From positions 372,001-436,000 of the forward strand of contig NZ_FNKU01000001.1 of the NCBI RefSeq assembly GCF_900100365.1: a stretch of 64,000 bases of DNA, written 5' to 3'. This document shows, one piece after another, positions 1-8,569 of this stretch. Below the pieces are notes generated by a model. The model worked only from the letters and a program-made list of their open reading frames with translations, had not been told where the DNA came from and ran no database searches. This DNA is from Pseudomonas cannabina. Lineage in GTDB: Bacteria; Pseudomonadota; Gammaproteobacteria; Pseudomonadales; Pseudomonadaceae. Both the position numbers and the translations under genes were made by a program. Position 1 is the first letter of the stretch. Each line of letters starts with the position of its first letter.

Positions 1-33
1 CCGACTCTCTCCCTGTGCCCAGGCCGTTCAGGC

Positions 34-2133
34 TCAGGCCGCATGCTCGTTATCCAGCGGTTCGAGATCATCTTCCAGGTCGAAACGACCCATGACTTTG
101 ACCTTGGCCGCATTGCTGATTTCGGCGAAAGACAACACCGGGACGTGGTAAAACTCTTCCCTGAGCAAGTTGCGCAGCGGGCTGCGCAAGTCCTGCGCGA
201 CCAACAACACAGCCTGCTCGGGCGCCCGCAACGGAAACGCCATGTGGAGTTGCTGTACGAGCATTTGACTGGTCTCGTTGCTCAGCGCAAAAAAGGTTTC
301 GGTCTGCGTCTGGCGCAGGCCGTCGCGCAGCAAGCCTTCGCTCTCCGGCGTCAACAGCCAGACCATCAAGCCTTCGGCACCGCAGTACTGGTGGTAGATC
401 TGTGACTTGAGCGCAATACGCACGTAGTCGGTCAGCACGCTGATATCGCGTTCGTGTTGAGCGTGCTCGATCAGGGTTTCGGCGATCACGCGAACTGCGC
501 GCAGCGGTACGCACTCCGAGGCGAGTCGTTGCAGAACGGCGGAGAAACGACTCAGGGTCAGCACCCGCTGCAGCTCCTGCGCCAGTTCGGACTGTTCGGA
601 CTCCAGCCAACTGAGGATGGCCTTGCTTTCCTGCAAGCCGATGAACTGCGGCCCGCAGGATTGCAATGCACGCTCCATGCGCTCGACGATCAATGTCATG
701 GCGCTCACACCAGTGAGTCGGCTGTCTTGAAATTCGGGCAAATCGGCAGGCAGCCAGACCCACTGCTCCTCTTGGCGGTCGCTATTACCGGGAATTGCGA
801 GTGCCGTAGTTTCGTGGTCCACTTCGCGAGCATCCACCGCCAAATGGGTTTGACTGAAAGTCGCCTTGAGCATCGGCACCTCGTAGACCATAAAGCGGAA
901 CTCATCCGGCTGCAGGTGCTGTGCCCTCTCGATAATGAACGAGGGCAAGGTGAGGCCATAATTGACCACCAGACGATTGCGTCGCTGCCGGATTTCGCTG
1001 ACCAGCGTCTCGATCTGTGCCATGTTCTGGCCTGGATGGAACTGCAGGACGAACTGGCGGCTCGGAGCGAACGTGCGCAGGTCTTCGCTGCCGTTCATTT
1101 CTGGCGGCACAGGCGCTGCGTCTGCCTGCTGCTTCTTGGGTTTTGCCCGCTGCAGTTGGAGCAGTCCACCTGCGCCACAGATGATGGCAATCACAATAAA
1201 CACCCCGGTCGGCATGCCGGGCAGGGCGGCAAAGCCGAGCATCGCCACCGAGGCGATAATCCACGCCTTGGGCTGGCTGGTGATCTGCTCTGCGATCTCT
1301 CGACCAATGTTCGCTTCCACGCCCTCCTCGTTGTTGGGGACGCGGGTAATGATCATGCCGCTGGTGACCGAGATCAGCAGTGCCGGGATCTGCGCGATCA
1401 GGCCGTCACCGATGGTCAGTACGGTGTACAGCTGCAAAGCATCACCTGCGGTCATGCCGTGCTGCACGACGCCGATGGAGATGCCGCCGATCATGTTGAT
1501 CGCAACGATAATCAGGCTGGCGATGGCGTCGCCGTTGACGAATTTCATCGCCCCGTCCATCGCCCCGAACAGTTGACTCTCTTTGTTCAGCTCGGCCCGA
1601 CGGTTACGTGCTTCGTAGACGGTAATCAGGTTGGCGCGCAGGTCACTGTCGATGGACATTTGTTTGCCGGGCATCGCATCCAGCGTAAATCGCGCGCCGA
1701 CTTCGGCGACCCGCTCGGACCCCTTGGTGATCACCAGGAAGTTGACCACGGTCAGGATCAGAAAGATCACCAGACCGACAGCGAGGTTGCCGCCCACCAC
1801 GAACTGGCCAAATGCCTCGACGATGTGCCCTGCATCCTGGTTGAGCAGAATCAAACGCGTGGTGGAGACCGACAGTGCCAGTCGAAACATGGTGGTCAGC
1901 AGCAGCACGGCCGGAAAGGTCGAGAACGCCAGCGGCCTGGGAAGGTGCATGGCCAGCATGATCAGCAGGCACGAAATACAGATGTTCACGGCGATGAGCA
2001 CGTCTACCAGACCGGTCGGCAGGGGCGTGATCATCATGAACACAATGGCGATGACAAAGAACGCGCCGACCAGCTCCGAGCGGCGCATCGCCGCCAGCGC
2101 CACGCCGTTCAACAGATCAATGATTTTGTTCAT
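34..2133 (-). CDS. hrcV: HrcV (SctV), T3SS export-gate protein
   Basis: This is the major export-gate protein of the Hrp1-type injectisome. It is an inner-membrane FHIPEP-family (FlhA/SctV) protein whose cytoplasmic C-terminal half forms a nonameric ring that receives chaperone-substrate complexes. About 699 residues are encoded. Hydrophobic segments fill roughly residues 15-330, and the family's conserved cytoplasmic loop is visible (GARFTLDAMPGKQMSIDSDL, then YEARNR). The soluble domain follows. I chose the start at 2133 (MNKIIDLLNG) because its ATGA overlaps the hrpJ stop, giving translational coupling; a longer reading frame upstream lies inside hrpJ. The next operon gene, hrpQ, would begin just beyond the left edge. 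Identification is very secure. Confidence 0.97.
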   Translation of the reverse strand: MNKIIDLLNGVALAAMRRSELVGAFFVIAIVFMMITPLPTGLVDVLIAVNICISCLLIMLAMHLPRPLAFSTFPAVLLLTTMFRLALSVSTTRLILLNQDAGHIVEAFGQFVVGGNLAVGLVIFLILTVVNFLVITKGSERVAEVGARFTLDAMPGKQMSIDSDLRANLITVYEARNRRAELNKESQLFGAMDGAMKFVNGDAIASLIIVAINMIGGISIGVVQHGMTAGDALQLYTVLTIGDGLIAQIPALLISVTSGMIITRVPNNEEGVEANIGREIAEQITSQPKAWIIASVAMLGFAALPGMPTGVFIVIAIICGAGGLLQLQRAKPKKQQADAAPVPPEMNGSEDLRTFAPSRQFVLQFHPGQNMAQIETLVSEIRQRRNRLVVNYGLTLPSFIIERAQHLQPDEFRFMVYEVPMLKATFSQTHLAVDAREVDHETTALAIPGNSDRQEEQWVWLPADLPEFQDSRLTGVSAMTLIVERMERALQSCGPQFIGLQESKAILSWLESEQSELAQELQRVLTLSRFSAVLQRLASECVPLRAVRVIAETLIEHAQHERDISVLTDYVRIALKSQIYHQYCGAEGLMVWLLTPESEGLLRDGLRQTQTETFFALSNETSQMLVQQLHMAFPLRAPEQAVLLVAQDLRSPLRNLLREEFYHVPVLSFAEISNAAKVKVMGRFDLEDDLEPLDNEHAA

Positions 2134-3236
2134 CAGGCCATGTCCTCGTACATCTGCTTCTGTTCCTGTTGAGTGAGTTCGCTCATCAGGACGAGCAGGT
2201 TGTTCAGCGCGGTGTGGCGGCTTTTCATGTCTCGCCACAGCAGAATGGGCAGCTGCATGAGCATTGGCCGCAGGCCATTGAGAAATGCCAGTTGGTGCTT
2301 GAGCTGCTCACCACCAATGTGCTGAGTCAGTTGCAACGTCTGATTCACATTCATGCCATTGGCCGTCAGGGTCAGCAGGTGTTTGAGAAACGCCGGAGGA
2401 TCAACCTTCAGGTCGGGATTTTTTTTGCGCATCCGCTTTAGCAATTGTTCACACCCGCCCAGCAAAGTGGCCACATGCCGCGCAGTGGTCAGGCCATGCA
2501 TCAATGTGCGCAGTTGCTCATGGGAAGCGGAAGGAGAAACAGCCGACAGGTCGTCGGCAATCGCCACGCGCATGTCGCGCAGGTCGAGATCGAACTGTCC
2601 GGGTTCTTCCTGTTCGCTGATCAACGCTTCGATCAGCCCGATGATGTTCGGTTGGCCGCTTACCGCGACGCTATACAGCTTGCGCAACGCGGCGCGGCGC
2701 GTGTTATCCGTGTTCTGGCGACCAAAGGCCTTGGCGGTGTTGATACCGGCCCTTGCACGCGTACCGAGCTCACGTCGCAGGTGTTTGAGCTTGCTGGTGA
2801 GGACCTCGTATTCTCGCGGGCTGCCTTCTGACTCTGCCTGCTTGCGCGCGGCCTGCAGCACGACATAAGCCTTGGCGGCGTCATCCTCGGCAAATTTCAG
2901 AACCTCTGTGATCTCGGATGACTCGTCTTGAGCCAGTTTTTTGCGCAGCACCCTGGCGGCGTTATCGAGCCCGGTGTCCTCTTCATTCATCAGCAGCTGA
3001 TAGAGCTCGCCCAGTTTGATCGCCCGGGATTGCAGGGCGTTTCTGCTGGCGATCAGCTCTCGCTGGCGCAGGATTCGACTCCGCTGTACCAGTTCCGCTG
3101 TGAAGCGCGAGATCTGTTTGGCTGATGTCCCCTTGCTGGGTGGCTCCTGTGCTCGCGTCTGCCGCGCTGCAGGCACCGAAACACGAGTCGGGGCGACCGG
3201 AAGGGTTTGCACTATAGGCGGGGCGACGATTTTCAT
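2133..3236 (-). CDS. hrpJ: HrpJ (SctW/YopN-like), T3SS gatekeeper
   Basis: HrpJ is the P. syringae counterpart of YopN/MxiC/InvE gatekeepers. It controls the order of secretion of translocators and harpins versus effectors and is itself secreted. The 367-residue protein is mostly predicted helix with little cysteine, as expected for the family. The N-terminal 40 residues are Pro/Thr/Ala-rich and unstructured, like a secretion signal. It is the first gene of the hrpJ operon, lies 30 bp downstream of a hrp box, and overlaps hrcV by four bases. Assignment rests on position next to hrpL and hrcV plus family character; no single diagnostic motif is visible. Confidence 0.93.
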   Translation of the reverse strand: MKIVAPPIVQTLPVAPTRVSVPAARQTRAQEPPSKGTSAKQISRFTAELVQRSRILRQRELIASRNALQSRAIKLGELYQLLMNEEDTGLDNAARVLRKKLAQDESSEITEVLKFAEDDAAKAYVVLQAARKQAESEGSPREYEVLTSKLKHLRRELGTRARAGINTAKAFGRQNTDNTRRAALRKLYSVAVSGQPNIIGLIEALISEQEEPGQFDLDLRDMRVAIADDLSAVSPSASHEQLRTLMHGLTTARHVATLLGGCEQLLKRMRKKNPDLKVDPPAFLKHLLTLTANGMNVNQTLQLTQHIGGEQLKHQLAFLNGLRPMLMQLPILLWRDMKSRHTALNNLLVLMSELTQQEQKQMYEDMA

Positions 3237-3265
3237 AGGAAGGTTCTGAGCCTGATCATGACTGC

Positions 3266-3294
3266 TGAGTGGACCGTTGAGTCAGTTCAGTTCC
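3266..3294 (-). promoter_or_regulatory. hrp box for the hrpJ operon
   Basis: On the minus strand the site reads GGAACT-N16-CCACTCA, matching the HrpL-dependent consensus GGAACC-N15/16-CCACNNA with one change in the upstream half. It lies 30 bp before the hrpJ start, so it should drive hrpJ-hrcV and the genes beyond the left edge. Confidence 0.93.
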
Positions 3295-3430
3295 CTTCTC
3301 TGAAGAGGTGAAGCGGTTGTGCCAAAAGCTGCTCTTGAAAAACGGGTGGTTGCGCAAAAAAATGTATTTCAAATAGTTACAGAATTATTAAAATACTTAT
3401 AAATCAGTGGGTTATTATTGTTTTTTTGTA

Positions 3431-3446
3431 TGGCACGGTTATCGCT
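3431..3446 (+). promoter_or_regulatory. sigma-54 (-24/-12) promoter of hrpL
   Basis: The sequence TGGCACGGTTATCGCT places GG and GC exactly 10 bases apart, as needed for RpoN holoenzyme, 37 bp before the hrpL start. In P. syringae hrpL is known to be activated by the enhancer-binding proteins HrpR/HrpS acting with RpoN. The -12 half deviates from TTGC by one base. Confidence 0.9.
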
Positions 3447-3482
3447 ATAGGGGTTGTACACCATCACTGAAGGGTAAGCCCC

Positions 3483-4037
3483 ATGTTCCCACGCGTTGTG
3501 ATTCTCGATAAGACTCAATCCCGTCAGTCGTCTTCTCAAGCTGGCGTGCGACAGATGACTCAGGACCAGATTCAGATGCTCAAAGCTTTTATTCAGAAGC
3601 GCGTGATGAACCCTGACGATGCGGACGACATCCTGCAATGTGTCTTTCTCGAAGCGCTGCGCAACGAACATAAGTTCCAGCATGCAAGCAAACCGCAAAC
3701 CTGGTTGTGCGGTATTGCGCTGAATCTGATCCGCAGCCATTTCCGTAAAATGTATCGCCAGCCTTATCAGGAGAGCTGGGAGGATGAGGTTCACTCTGAG
3801 CTCGAAGGGCACAGTGATGTTGGCCATCAGGTAGACGGACATCGGCAACTGGCACGTGTCATCCAGGCCATCGGCTCTCTGCCGTCGAACATGCAGAAGG
3901 TGCTTGAAGTCTCACTGGAAATGGACGGCAACTATCATGAGACGGCAAACAGCCTGGGTGTGCCGATCGGCACGGTGCGTTCGCGACTTTCGCGCGCCCG
4001 AGTGCAGTTGAAGCAGCACATCGATCCGTTCGCGTGA
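3483..4037 (+). CDS. hrpL: HrpL, ECF sigma factor of the Hrp regulon
   Basis: HrpL is the alternative sigma factor that recognises hrp boxes and switches on the T3SS and effector genes. The 184 residues carry ECF-type sigma regions 2 (about residues 25-90, with DDADDILQ and WLCGIALNLIRSHFRK) and 4 (about 125-180, a helix-turn-helix around NSLGVPIGTVRSRLSRARVQLK). The ATG at 3483 is preceded by an AAGGG ribosome-binding site. The gene is divergent from hrpJ and followed by hrpK1, the standard order. Length and sequence are typical of the P. syringae protein. Transcription should come from the sigma-54 promoter just upstream. Confidence 0.98.
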   Translation: MFPRVVILDKTQSRQSSSQAGVRQMTQDQIQMLKAFIQKRVMNPDDADDILQCVFLEALRNEHKFQHASKPQTWLCGIALNLIRSHFRKMYRQPYQESWEDEVHSELEGHSDVGHQVDGHRQLARVIQAIGSLPSNMQKVLEVSLEMDGNYHETANSLGVPIGTVRSRLSRARVQLKQHIDPFA

Positions 4038-4058
4038 AACACATTATGTGGCAGAGCT

Positions 4059-4086
4059 GGAACCGAGTGACGTCGTCGGCCACACA
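4059..4086 (+). promoter_or_regulatory. hrp box for hrpK1
   Basis: A perfect hrp box, GGAACC-N15-CCACACA, lies 34 bp before the hrpK1 start and just after the hrpL stop. This makes hrpK1 a direct HrpL target separate from hrpL itself. Confidence 0.95.
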
Positions 4087-4120
4087 GTGATTAACCTTCA
4101 CTTATGGATGGCGACTTCTC

Positions 4121-6445
4121 ATGCGTATAACCAGCTCTTCCAGCTTTAGCAGTAATCTCCCCCAAATAAACCCTGGCGAGCTGGCTTATACGTTGCCAGC
4201 AGTCAAGAATCTGAAAAATGCGGACAATGGCGTTCAGTTTGGCTCGTCTCGATCGAGCGTTTCTGATCTTGTCGATAAAGCTGATCAGGTCATATCCGAT
4301 TCCACATCGTCTCTGGAGTCTTTGTACCGAACTGCGTTTGCAAGCAATGACGTTAGTGCTTGTGACGAACCGGAGCCGGAATCTGAACCGGAGCCGGAAA
4401 CCTCCAGTGTTTCACCCACCAGTCCGACGGTGCCTGCTGAAAGCACGAAAGCCAGCGACGCATCAGATGCGGCCAATGCGCCTAAAGCCAGCGACGCAGC
4501 CTTCCTCGACAATTCCGAATACTCCTCTCCCGAAGCGCTCCAGCGTTGGGCACCGATGGTTTCTCATCTGCCAGAAGGAGAGCGCGAGCAAGCGGCCAAA
4601 GAACTCAATCGACCCATCGCCGCGGCCTGGATGGCGCGTGAGAAAGGCGAAAATTCTGCCAAGGCCATGGAATTCATCAATGCCAACCCGGCGCTGAAAA
4701 CCGCAGTGGACACCGCGCAGGGCAGCGGTGGCAATGCGGACGGCAAAATCACCAACAAAGACCTCAAGACCTTTGCCAAAAACATGGAAAAGGCTGCCGA
4801 CAACGCTGACAAGGACGTTGAAAAGTTTAAGAATGACAACCCCGGCGCAGATCCGCAGTCACTGGAGATGGTACGTAATGCCGCCGTTATGCGGGCCAAC
4901 ATGCCATTGGCCAGAGCCGCCGATCCCCACAACGCGGTGGGCGCCACGGACAAGACTAATGTTGATGACAATGTCGGTGCCGAAGACCTGAAGAATCTGG
5001 CCGCCAACAATCCGGGCCTCTCGGGGACGCTCAAACAGTCTTGCAGCACCTGGTCGCAGCCTGGCTTTCTGAGTCAGTTGGATGAGGCGGGTATGACGGG
5101 CCGTGCGAAAGCTGCCCATAGCCCCGATATGTTATTCAACGCAAAGAACCTGAGCGAATGGATCAGGAAGAGCGCGCCCACCAACGGCGGTCAGTTCGCC
5201 GGCATGCTCAGCGATGCAGCGACCATGAACGCCGTTGCGGGTATTGACATCAGCAAGCTTGACGCAAGCGTGTTTGATCCAGAGAAGTCCAAGTCCTACA
5301 GCGGTGCTCAAAAGGCAGCGGTGATGATCAAGCTGCAACAGACACAGCAATGTGTAATAGCAGGGCGAAAGCTGCGCAATACCGAGGAAACCGAAAAGGA
5401 TCTTGCCGCGCGGATTGCCCAACTGCAGAAGGATCCGGACGTACAGACGTATCTGAACAAAAGTGTTCCTGAACAAGAGCGCAAACTGGTGCGCAGTGAT
5501 GCAGCGTTGCACAAAGCGATCACCGATCAGACCAAAAGCGTCAATAGCGGCCAGGCGCTGCAAAACGACCTGACCACAGCCGACAACGCGGTCAACAAGC
5601 ATAATCCCAACCCGGATTACAGCAGCGCCCTTAATGGTCTGTCCGCTCAGTTGCAGTTACAGCACGATTTGTTCGGCGGGAACGTGCCTGATCCTCAGGA
5701 GGTGGTGAGCAAGAATCCGAAGGTGGAGTCCAGAATCCAGAACTCCTACTTGAACAATTTTGCCGACGGTGGCGCGCTCAAGCAGCTTCTGGGTCAGAAA
5801 GACGTCGACGGCGAACAGGCCATGCAGATGCTGGCGGGCCAGAAAGCAACCTACGACAGTGTGCTCTCCGGCGACTTCACTCAAGGTCTGAATGAGGACT
5901 ACGCCAATTCCACGGTCAACGAACTGCAGAACTCCAAGAAAGGGCGCAAGTTGTTGGAAGGCAATACTGACAAGAGTCAGGCGCCTGCGGTCGTGAAGGA
6001 TCTTCTTGCCGGTCACGGGCCGAAATTTCTAAAGTCCATCATGGGCTTTGCTTCTGTAAAGGACATGCTCAAGAACGGCGACAAGATCGGTGCCGCGCAA
6101 ACGATCTACGACAGTGCCAAGTACGGTGCAGAAGCGATCAAGGGCGGTATCGACGCAGGTGCCAAGATGCTTGGCCGCGAGGCTTCGGTCGGACTTGGCC
6201 GTATGGCCGGGCAAATGGTCGGGCGCGCTGTGGGTATGGTCGCGGGTGAAGCCGCCGGTATGGCCGCAGGTATGGCAGTCGGTGCGTCACTTCCCATCAT
6301 CGGCTGGGCCGCCGACGCTGCCATGGCGGTGGGCTTCGGGATTTCCATGATTGTCGATGCGGTCAAGAAGCACAAAGCACAGAAAGCGTTCGACCATAAC
6401 GTCGATCCGGTACTGACACAGTTCGGGATTGCGAAGGCGCATTGA
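4121..6445 (+). CDS. hrpK1: HrpK1, type III translocator-like protein
   Basis: HrpK1 is a secreted T3SS substrate thought to help effectors cross the plant plasma membrane. The 774-residue protein has a Ser/Thr-rich N-terminus with no cleavable signal. An acidic proline-rich stretch (EPEPESEPEPE, near residues 85-96) follows, then a long hydrophilic helical body. The C-terminus is glycine/alanine-rich and hydrophobic (about residues 690-755, GRAVGMVAGEAAGMAAGMAV then a membrane-like segment), as expected for pore association. It marks the hrp-proximal border of the EEL. A hairpin terminator follows within 20 bp. Some P. syringae copies are slightly longer; I see no frameshift here. Confidence 0.95.
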   Translation: MRITSSSSFSSNLPQINPGELAYTLPAVKNLKNADNGVQFGSSRSSVSDLVDKADQVISDSTSSLESLYRTAFASNDVSACDEPEPESEPEPETSSVSPTSPTVPAESTKASDASDAANAPKASDAAFLDNSEYSSPEALQRWAPMVSHLPEGEREQAAKELNRPIAAAWMAREKGENSAKAMEFINANPALKTAVDTAQGSGGNADGKITNKDLKTFAKNMEKAADNADKDVEKFKNDNPGADPQSLEMVRNAAVMRANMPLARAADPHNAVGATDKTNVDDNVGAEDLKNLAANNPGLSGTLKQSCSTWSQPGFLSQLDEAGMTGRAKAAHSPDMLFNAKNLSEWIRKSAPTNGGQFAGMLSDAATMNAVAGIDISKLDASVFDPEKSKSYSGAQKAAVMIKLQQTQQCVIAGRKLRNTEETEKDLAARIAQLQKDPDVQTYLNKSVPEQERKLVRSDAALHKAITDQTKSVNSGQALQNDLTTADNAVNKHNPNPDYSSALNGLSAQLQLQHDLFGGNVPDPQEVVSKNPKVESRIQNSYLNNFADGGALKQLLGQKDVDGEQAMQMLAGQKATYDSVLSGDFTQGLNEDYANSTVNELQNSKKGRKLLEGNTDKSQAPAVVKDLLAGHGPKFLKSIMGFASVKDMLKNGDKIGAAQTIYDSAKYGAEAIKGGIDAGAKMLGREASVGLGRMAGQMVGRAVGMVAGEAAGMAAGMAVGASLPIIGWAADAAMAVGFGISMIVDAVKKHKAQKAFDHNVDPVLTQFGIAKAH

Positions 6446-6461
6446 TTCCTGGTATTGCAAT

Positions 6462-6486
6462 GGCCGGCCCTTGTCGAGGGCCGGTC
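6462..6486 (+). terminator. hairpin terminator after hrpK1
   Basis: GGCCGGCCCT, loop TGTCG, AGGGCCGGTC forms a GC-rich stem 17 bp after the hrpK1 stop. No long T-run follows, so termination efficiency is uncertain. Confidence 0.6.
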
Positions 6487-6653
6487 TGGCTGTACTTTAC
6501 GTTTCACCAGGCAGGGATCACGCCAATAATAATGTTTCCCATGACTGGGGGGCTTGCTCAGGAAAGCGGACGGTCTTCTGAGGAAAAATTCACCCTCATA
6601 CACCCATACATGCTTACGGGTGTCAGAGCGACACCCGGAGCCCGTTATAACAG

Positions 6654-7049
6654 TTACAGGCAAGGCACGTTGTCAGTTTCAGCCAAGGCAACGCCCTTAT
6701 TGTCGAAAAGTGTAACTTTAACGTCCATGCCTGATCTGTTTTCGATCAGCGTATAAGTTTCGTTGGGCTGAAATCCGCCGTACGCGAGTGTCGCGACGCA
6801 ACGACGCTGACTTTTCTGATAACCCTTGGCCACAATGCCCACTTCCATCGTATGCTCTCCTGCCGACACTTTGAAGTAGCTCAGGCTTGAGGCAGGTTTC
6901 GTATCGATGCGTCGTGCAATCATTTCATCGCCCACCTGTGCTTCAAAATGAACGATGGATGTGCTGTTTCCGGGTACTGGCGCTTCTGTGGTGCATCCAG
7001 CCAAACTTGATACGATCAAAAGGATTGCTGCACGTGTTCGGCACTTCAT
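6654..7049 (-). CDS. small EEL lipoprotein, function unknown
   Basis: This predicted secreted lipoprotein has 131 residues. A hydrophobic leader (MKCRTRAAILLIVSSLAGC) ends in the lipobox LAGC at residues 16-19, and the mature part would be small and beta-rich with two further cysteines. The start at 7049 was chosen because only it gives a compact signal peptide; an in-frame extension upstream adds an Arg/Phe-rich stretch with no signal character. The gene is convergent with hrpK1 inside the variable locus and has no recognisable hrp box. I do not recognise a domain and propose no function. It may be a passenger or a surface protein acquired with the EEL. Confidence 0.7.
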   Translation of the reverse strand: MKCRTRAAILLIVSSLAGCTTEAPVPGNSTSIVHFEAQVGDEMIARRIDTKPASSLSYFKVSAGEHTMEVGIVAKGYQKSQRRCVATLAYGGFQPNETYTLIENRSGMDVKVTLFDNKGVALAETDNVPCL

Positions 7050-7559
7050 GGGAAACCTTTGGGTAGGGTGTATAAAGTATCCGCGTATCCGCGTGGCCAA
7101 AGTAATGAGGCCGCAAGGACGCAAGTAATGTTGAGCGTTTAAGCGTCGTGAAATGTTTGGATCCGTTCATTGATTCAATCAGTGTGCGTCGTTTGTATAT
7201 TTTAAAATGTCCAGATAAATTGAGTTTGCATATGTTAGTCGCGTATATCGTCATGCTATAAAATCTTCGCTGCCTATTAAGTAGGCAGCTATGCAATGGG
7301 CTCCGTGCGTCAGCGCTGCCAGACACTCGACACAGGCTAATGACTTTTTTTCGAAAAGGTTACCCACTCAAAAACTCATGTAGATATGAAAATCGCTCAG
7401 TAATGCTCTGCGTGTCTTGACGCCGCTGGTCTTGGGTATGGACTGGGAGCGGTGCGTATAGGGAAACTGACCAAACCTCTGTGGATGCACATGAGTACTC
7501 GCTCCTCGTGATCAAGCCATGTCAAACCGCTTTATGAAGAAAAAGCTAAATAACCCGGA
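7050..7559. other. gene-free AT-rich EEL spacer
   Basis: These 510 bases between the divergent lipoprotein gene and the next hrp box are richer in A+T than the flanks. They contain only short overlapping frames with no convincing coding character. I see no hrp box other than the one at 7560. The composition is typical of horizontally acquired EEL DNA. Confidence 0.5.
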
Positions 7560-7588
7560 GGAACTGGTCAAGGCGATCTCGCCACTGA
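7560..7588 (+). promoter_or_regulatory. hrp box upstream of EEL candidate effector
   Basis: GGAACT-N16-CCACTGA matches the HrpL consensus with the same upstream half as the hrpJ box. It faces the candidate effector at 7732. The distance to that start is 143 bp, but only about 40 bp if the intervening MITE is removed, which is the usual spacing for hrp-box genes. Confidence 0.88.
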
Positions 7589-7600
7589 CCATTGGGACCT

Positions 7601-7703
7601 AGGGAGACGCTGATTTATTCTAAAGCACAGCTGTTGCCCCCTGATAAATCAAGGCCTCCAGAGCGTTGCAGGGACGAAAAATCGAATAAATCAGCGTCTC
7701 CCT
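7601..7703. mobile_element. 103-bp MITE with perfect 20-bp inverted ends
   Basis: AGGGAGACGCTGATTTATTC at 7601-7620 is repeated as its exact reverse complement at 7684-7703, with 63 bp between and no coding capacity. The outer bases GGAGACGCTGA equal the inner ends of the two IS5-family elements at 54.4-57.2 kb, so it is probably moved by that type of transposase. It starts 12 bp after the hrp box, at or next to the expected transcription start. The flanks are CTAG on the left and CTCA on the right, so no intact target duplication is seen. As RNA it would fold into a strong stem in the 5' leader of the effector message. Confidence 0.85.
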
Positions 7704-7731
7704 CACGGGGAGTCTTTTTAAGCGCACGAGA

Positions 7732-8496
7732 ATGTCTTATGATATTCAATACGCTATGAATACAGGGCATTCAGACCCTTTGCAGCACATGGCATTTGTG
7801 GCCGCATCTGTTCAGGCGGGTAACTGTGATCAGATGGCGGACGTCAACTTGTTATTGCTGTCTGCTTCAAATGTCCACACCCGAGTCGCGCTCATGGGCG
7901 CGAGCGACGTCGGACACGCCTACGTCAGAATCGGGGATGCACGGGAATCTGACAAATTTGTAGTTTCAGACGCCTGGCCTGAATTTGGCCGTGCCGTTCG
8001 GGCAGAAGATTTCAAACTTGGGGAAGGTAGACTACACGTCGTCCGTGAGTATGACGCCCACCCTAATCCTGATACACGTCAACAATTGCTCAATGCTCCG
8101 AAGTGGGCACAATCGCAAGTCGATCAACACTTTGAAGCTAACTATAAACAGTACAAAGGCCTTCGAGGAGAGGCATTGGCACACGAGCTACTGTATAATT
8201 CGGGCCTGACATTTTATAAGCAGGTGCACAGCTCAAAAAACCTGGGCATGACTTATCATGACCCCTCTACTTCGCAAACGGTGGACCAATCACTGTCCAT
8301 GCGGCAATTCAACGAGCGGCTCGTCAAGGCGGCATACCCACCCATTGAACCGGCCCAGCCTGCTAGGGCTCATCCAGATCTCCATATGTCTGACGCCCAG
8401 TTTGCCAATTCGATGGACGATGTGGATGTGGATGTGGATATGGATATGGATGTGGACATGTATTTCAATGACGATCCTTACGATGACAGGTGGTAA
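7732..8496 (+). CDS. candidate type III effector with Cys-His-Asp papain-like signature
   Basis: I infer a secreted effector because the gene sits in the EEL behind a hrp box and is followed by a chaperone-like gene. The 254 residues have no signal peptide. A possible catalytic triad of the papain/transglutaminase type is visible: C32 in AGNCDQMADV, H62 in VGHAYVRIGD and D80 in VVSDAW. The body is hydrophilic. The C-terminus is extremely acidic (about residues 226-253, alternating Asp with Val/Met). The start at 7732 has only a weak ribosome-binding site, and an in-frame stop lies at 7687 within the MITE. The N-terminus could therefore have been shortened by the MITE, and C32 is unusually close to it. 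I cannot place it in a named Hop family. A protease, deamidase or acyltransferase activity is possible. Confidence 0.7.
   Translation: MSYDIQYAMNTGHSDPLQHMAFVAASVQAGNCDQMADVNLLLLSASNVHTRVALMGASDVGHAYVRIGDARESDKFVVSDAWPEFGRAVRAEDFKLGEGRLHVVREYDAHPNPDTRQQLLNAPKWAQSQVDQHFEANYKQYKGLRGEALAHELLYNSGLTFYKQVHSSKNLGMTYHDPSTSQTVDQSLSMRQFNERLVKAAYPPIEPAQPARAHPDLHMSDAQFANSMDDVDVDVDMDMDVDMYFNDDPYDDRW
8419..8460 (+). repeat. 6-bp tandem repeat coding an acidic tail
   Basis: Seven consecutive copies of a GATGTG-type hexamer (variants GATATG and GACATG) encode alternating Asp-Val/Met near the effector's C-terminus. In-frame hexamers can change copy number without frameshift, so tail length may vary between strains. 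Confidence 0.85.
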
Positions 8497-8569
8497 TGCG
8501 CTGCGCCGTACATCCATGACGGTGAACAACGTTTTTCAAACCCGTGCCCTTTGAGGCGATGGAGGACGT

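Noticed and set aside
454..2172. 572-codon open frame antisense to hrcV
   Set aside because: It mirrors the third-position GC pattern of hrcV, has a composition unlike real protein (many His, Gln, Asp) and no ribosome-binding site. Similar long shadows opposite der, leuA, guaB and guaA were dropped for the same reason.
7519..7602. 27-codon frame (MSNRFMKKKLNNPEELVKAI...) overlapping the EEL hrp box
   Set aside because: It runs through the promoter element itself and stops at the edge of the MITE. No protein family or ribosome-binding site supports it.
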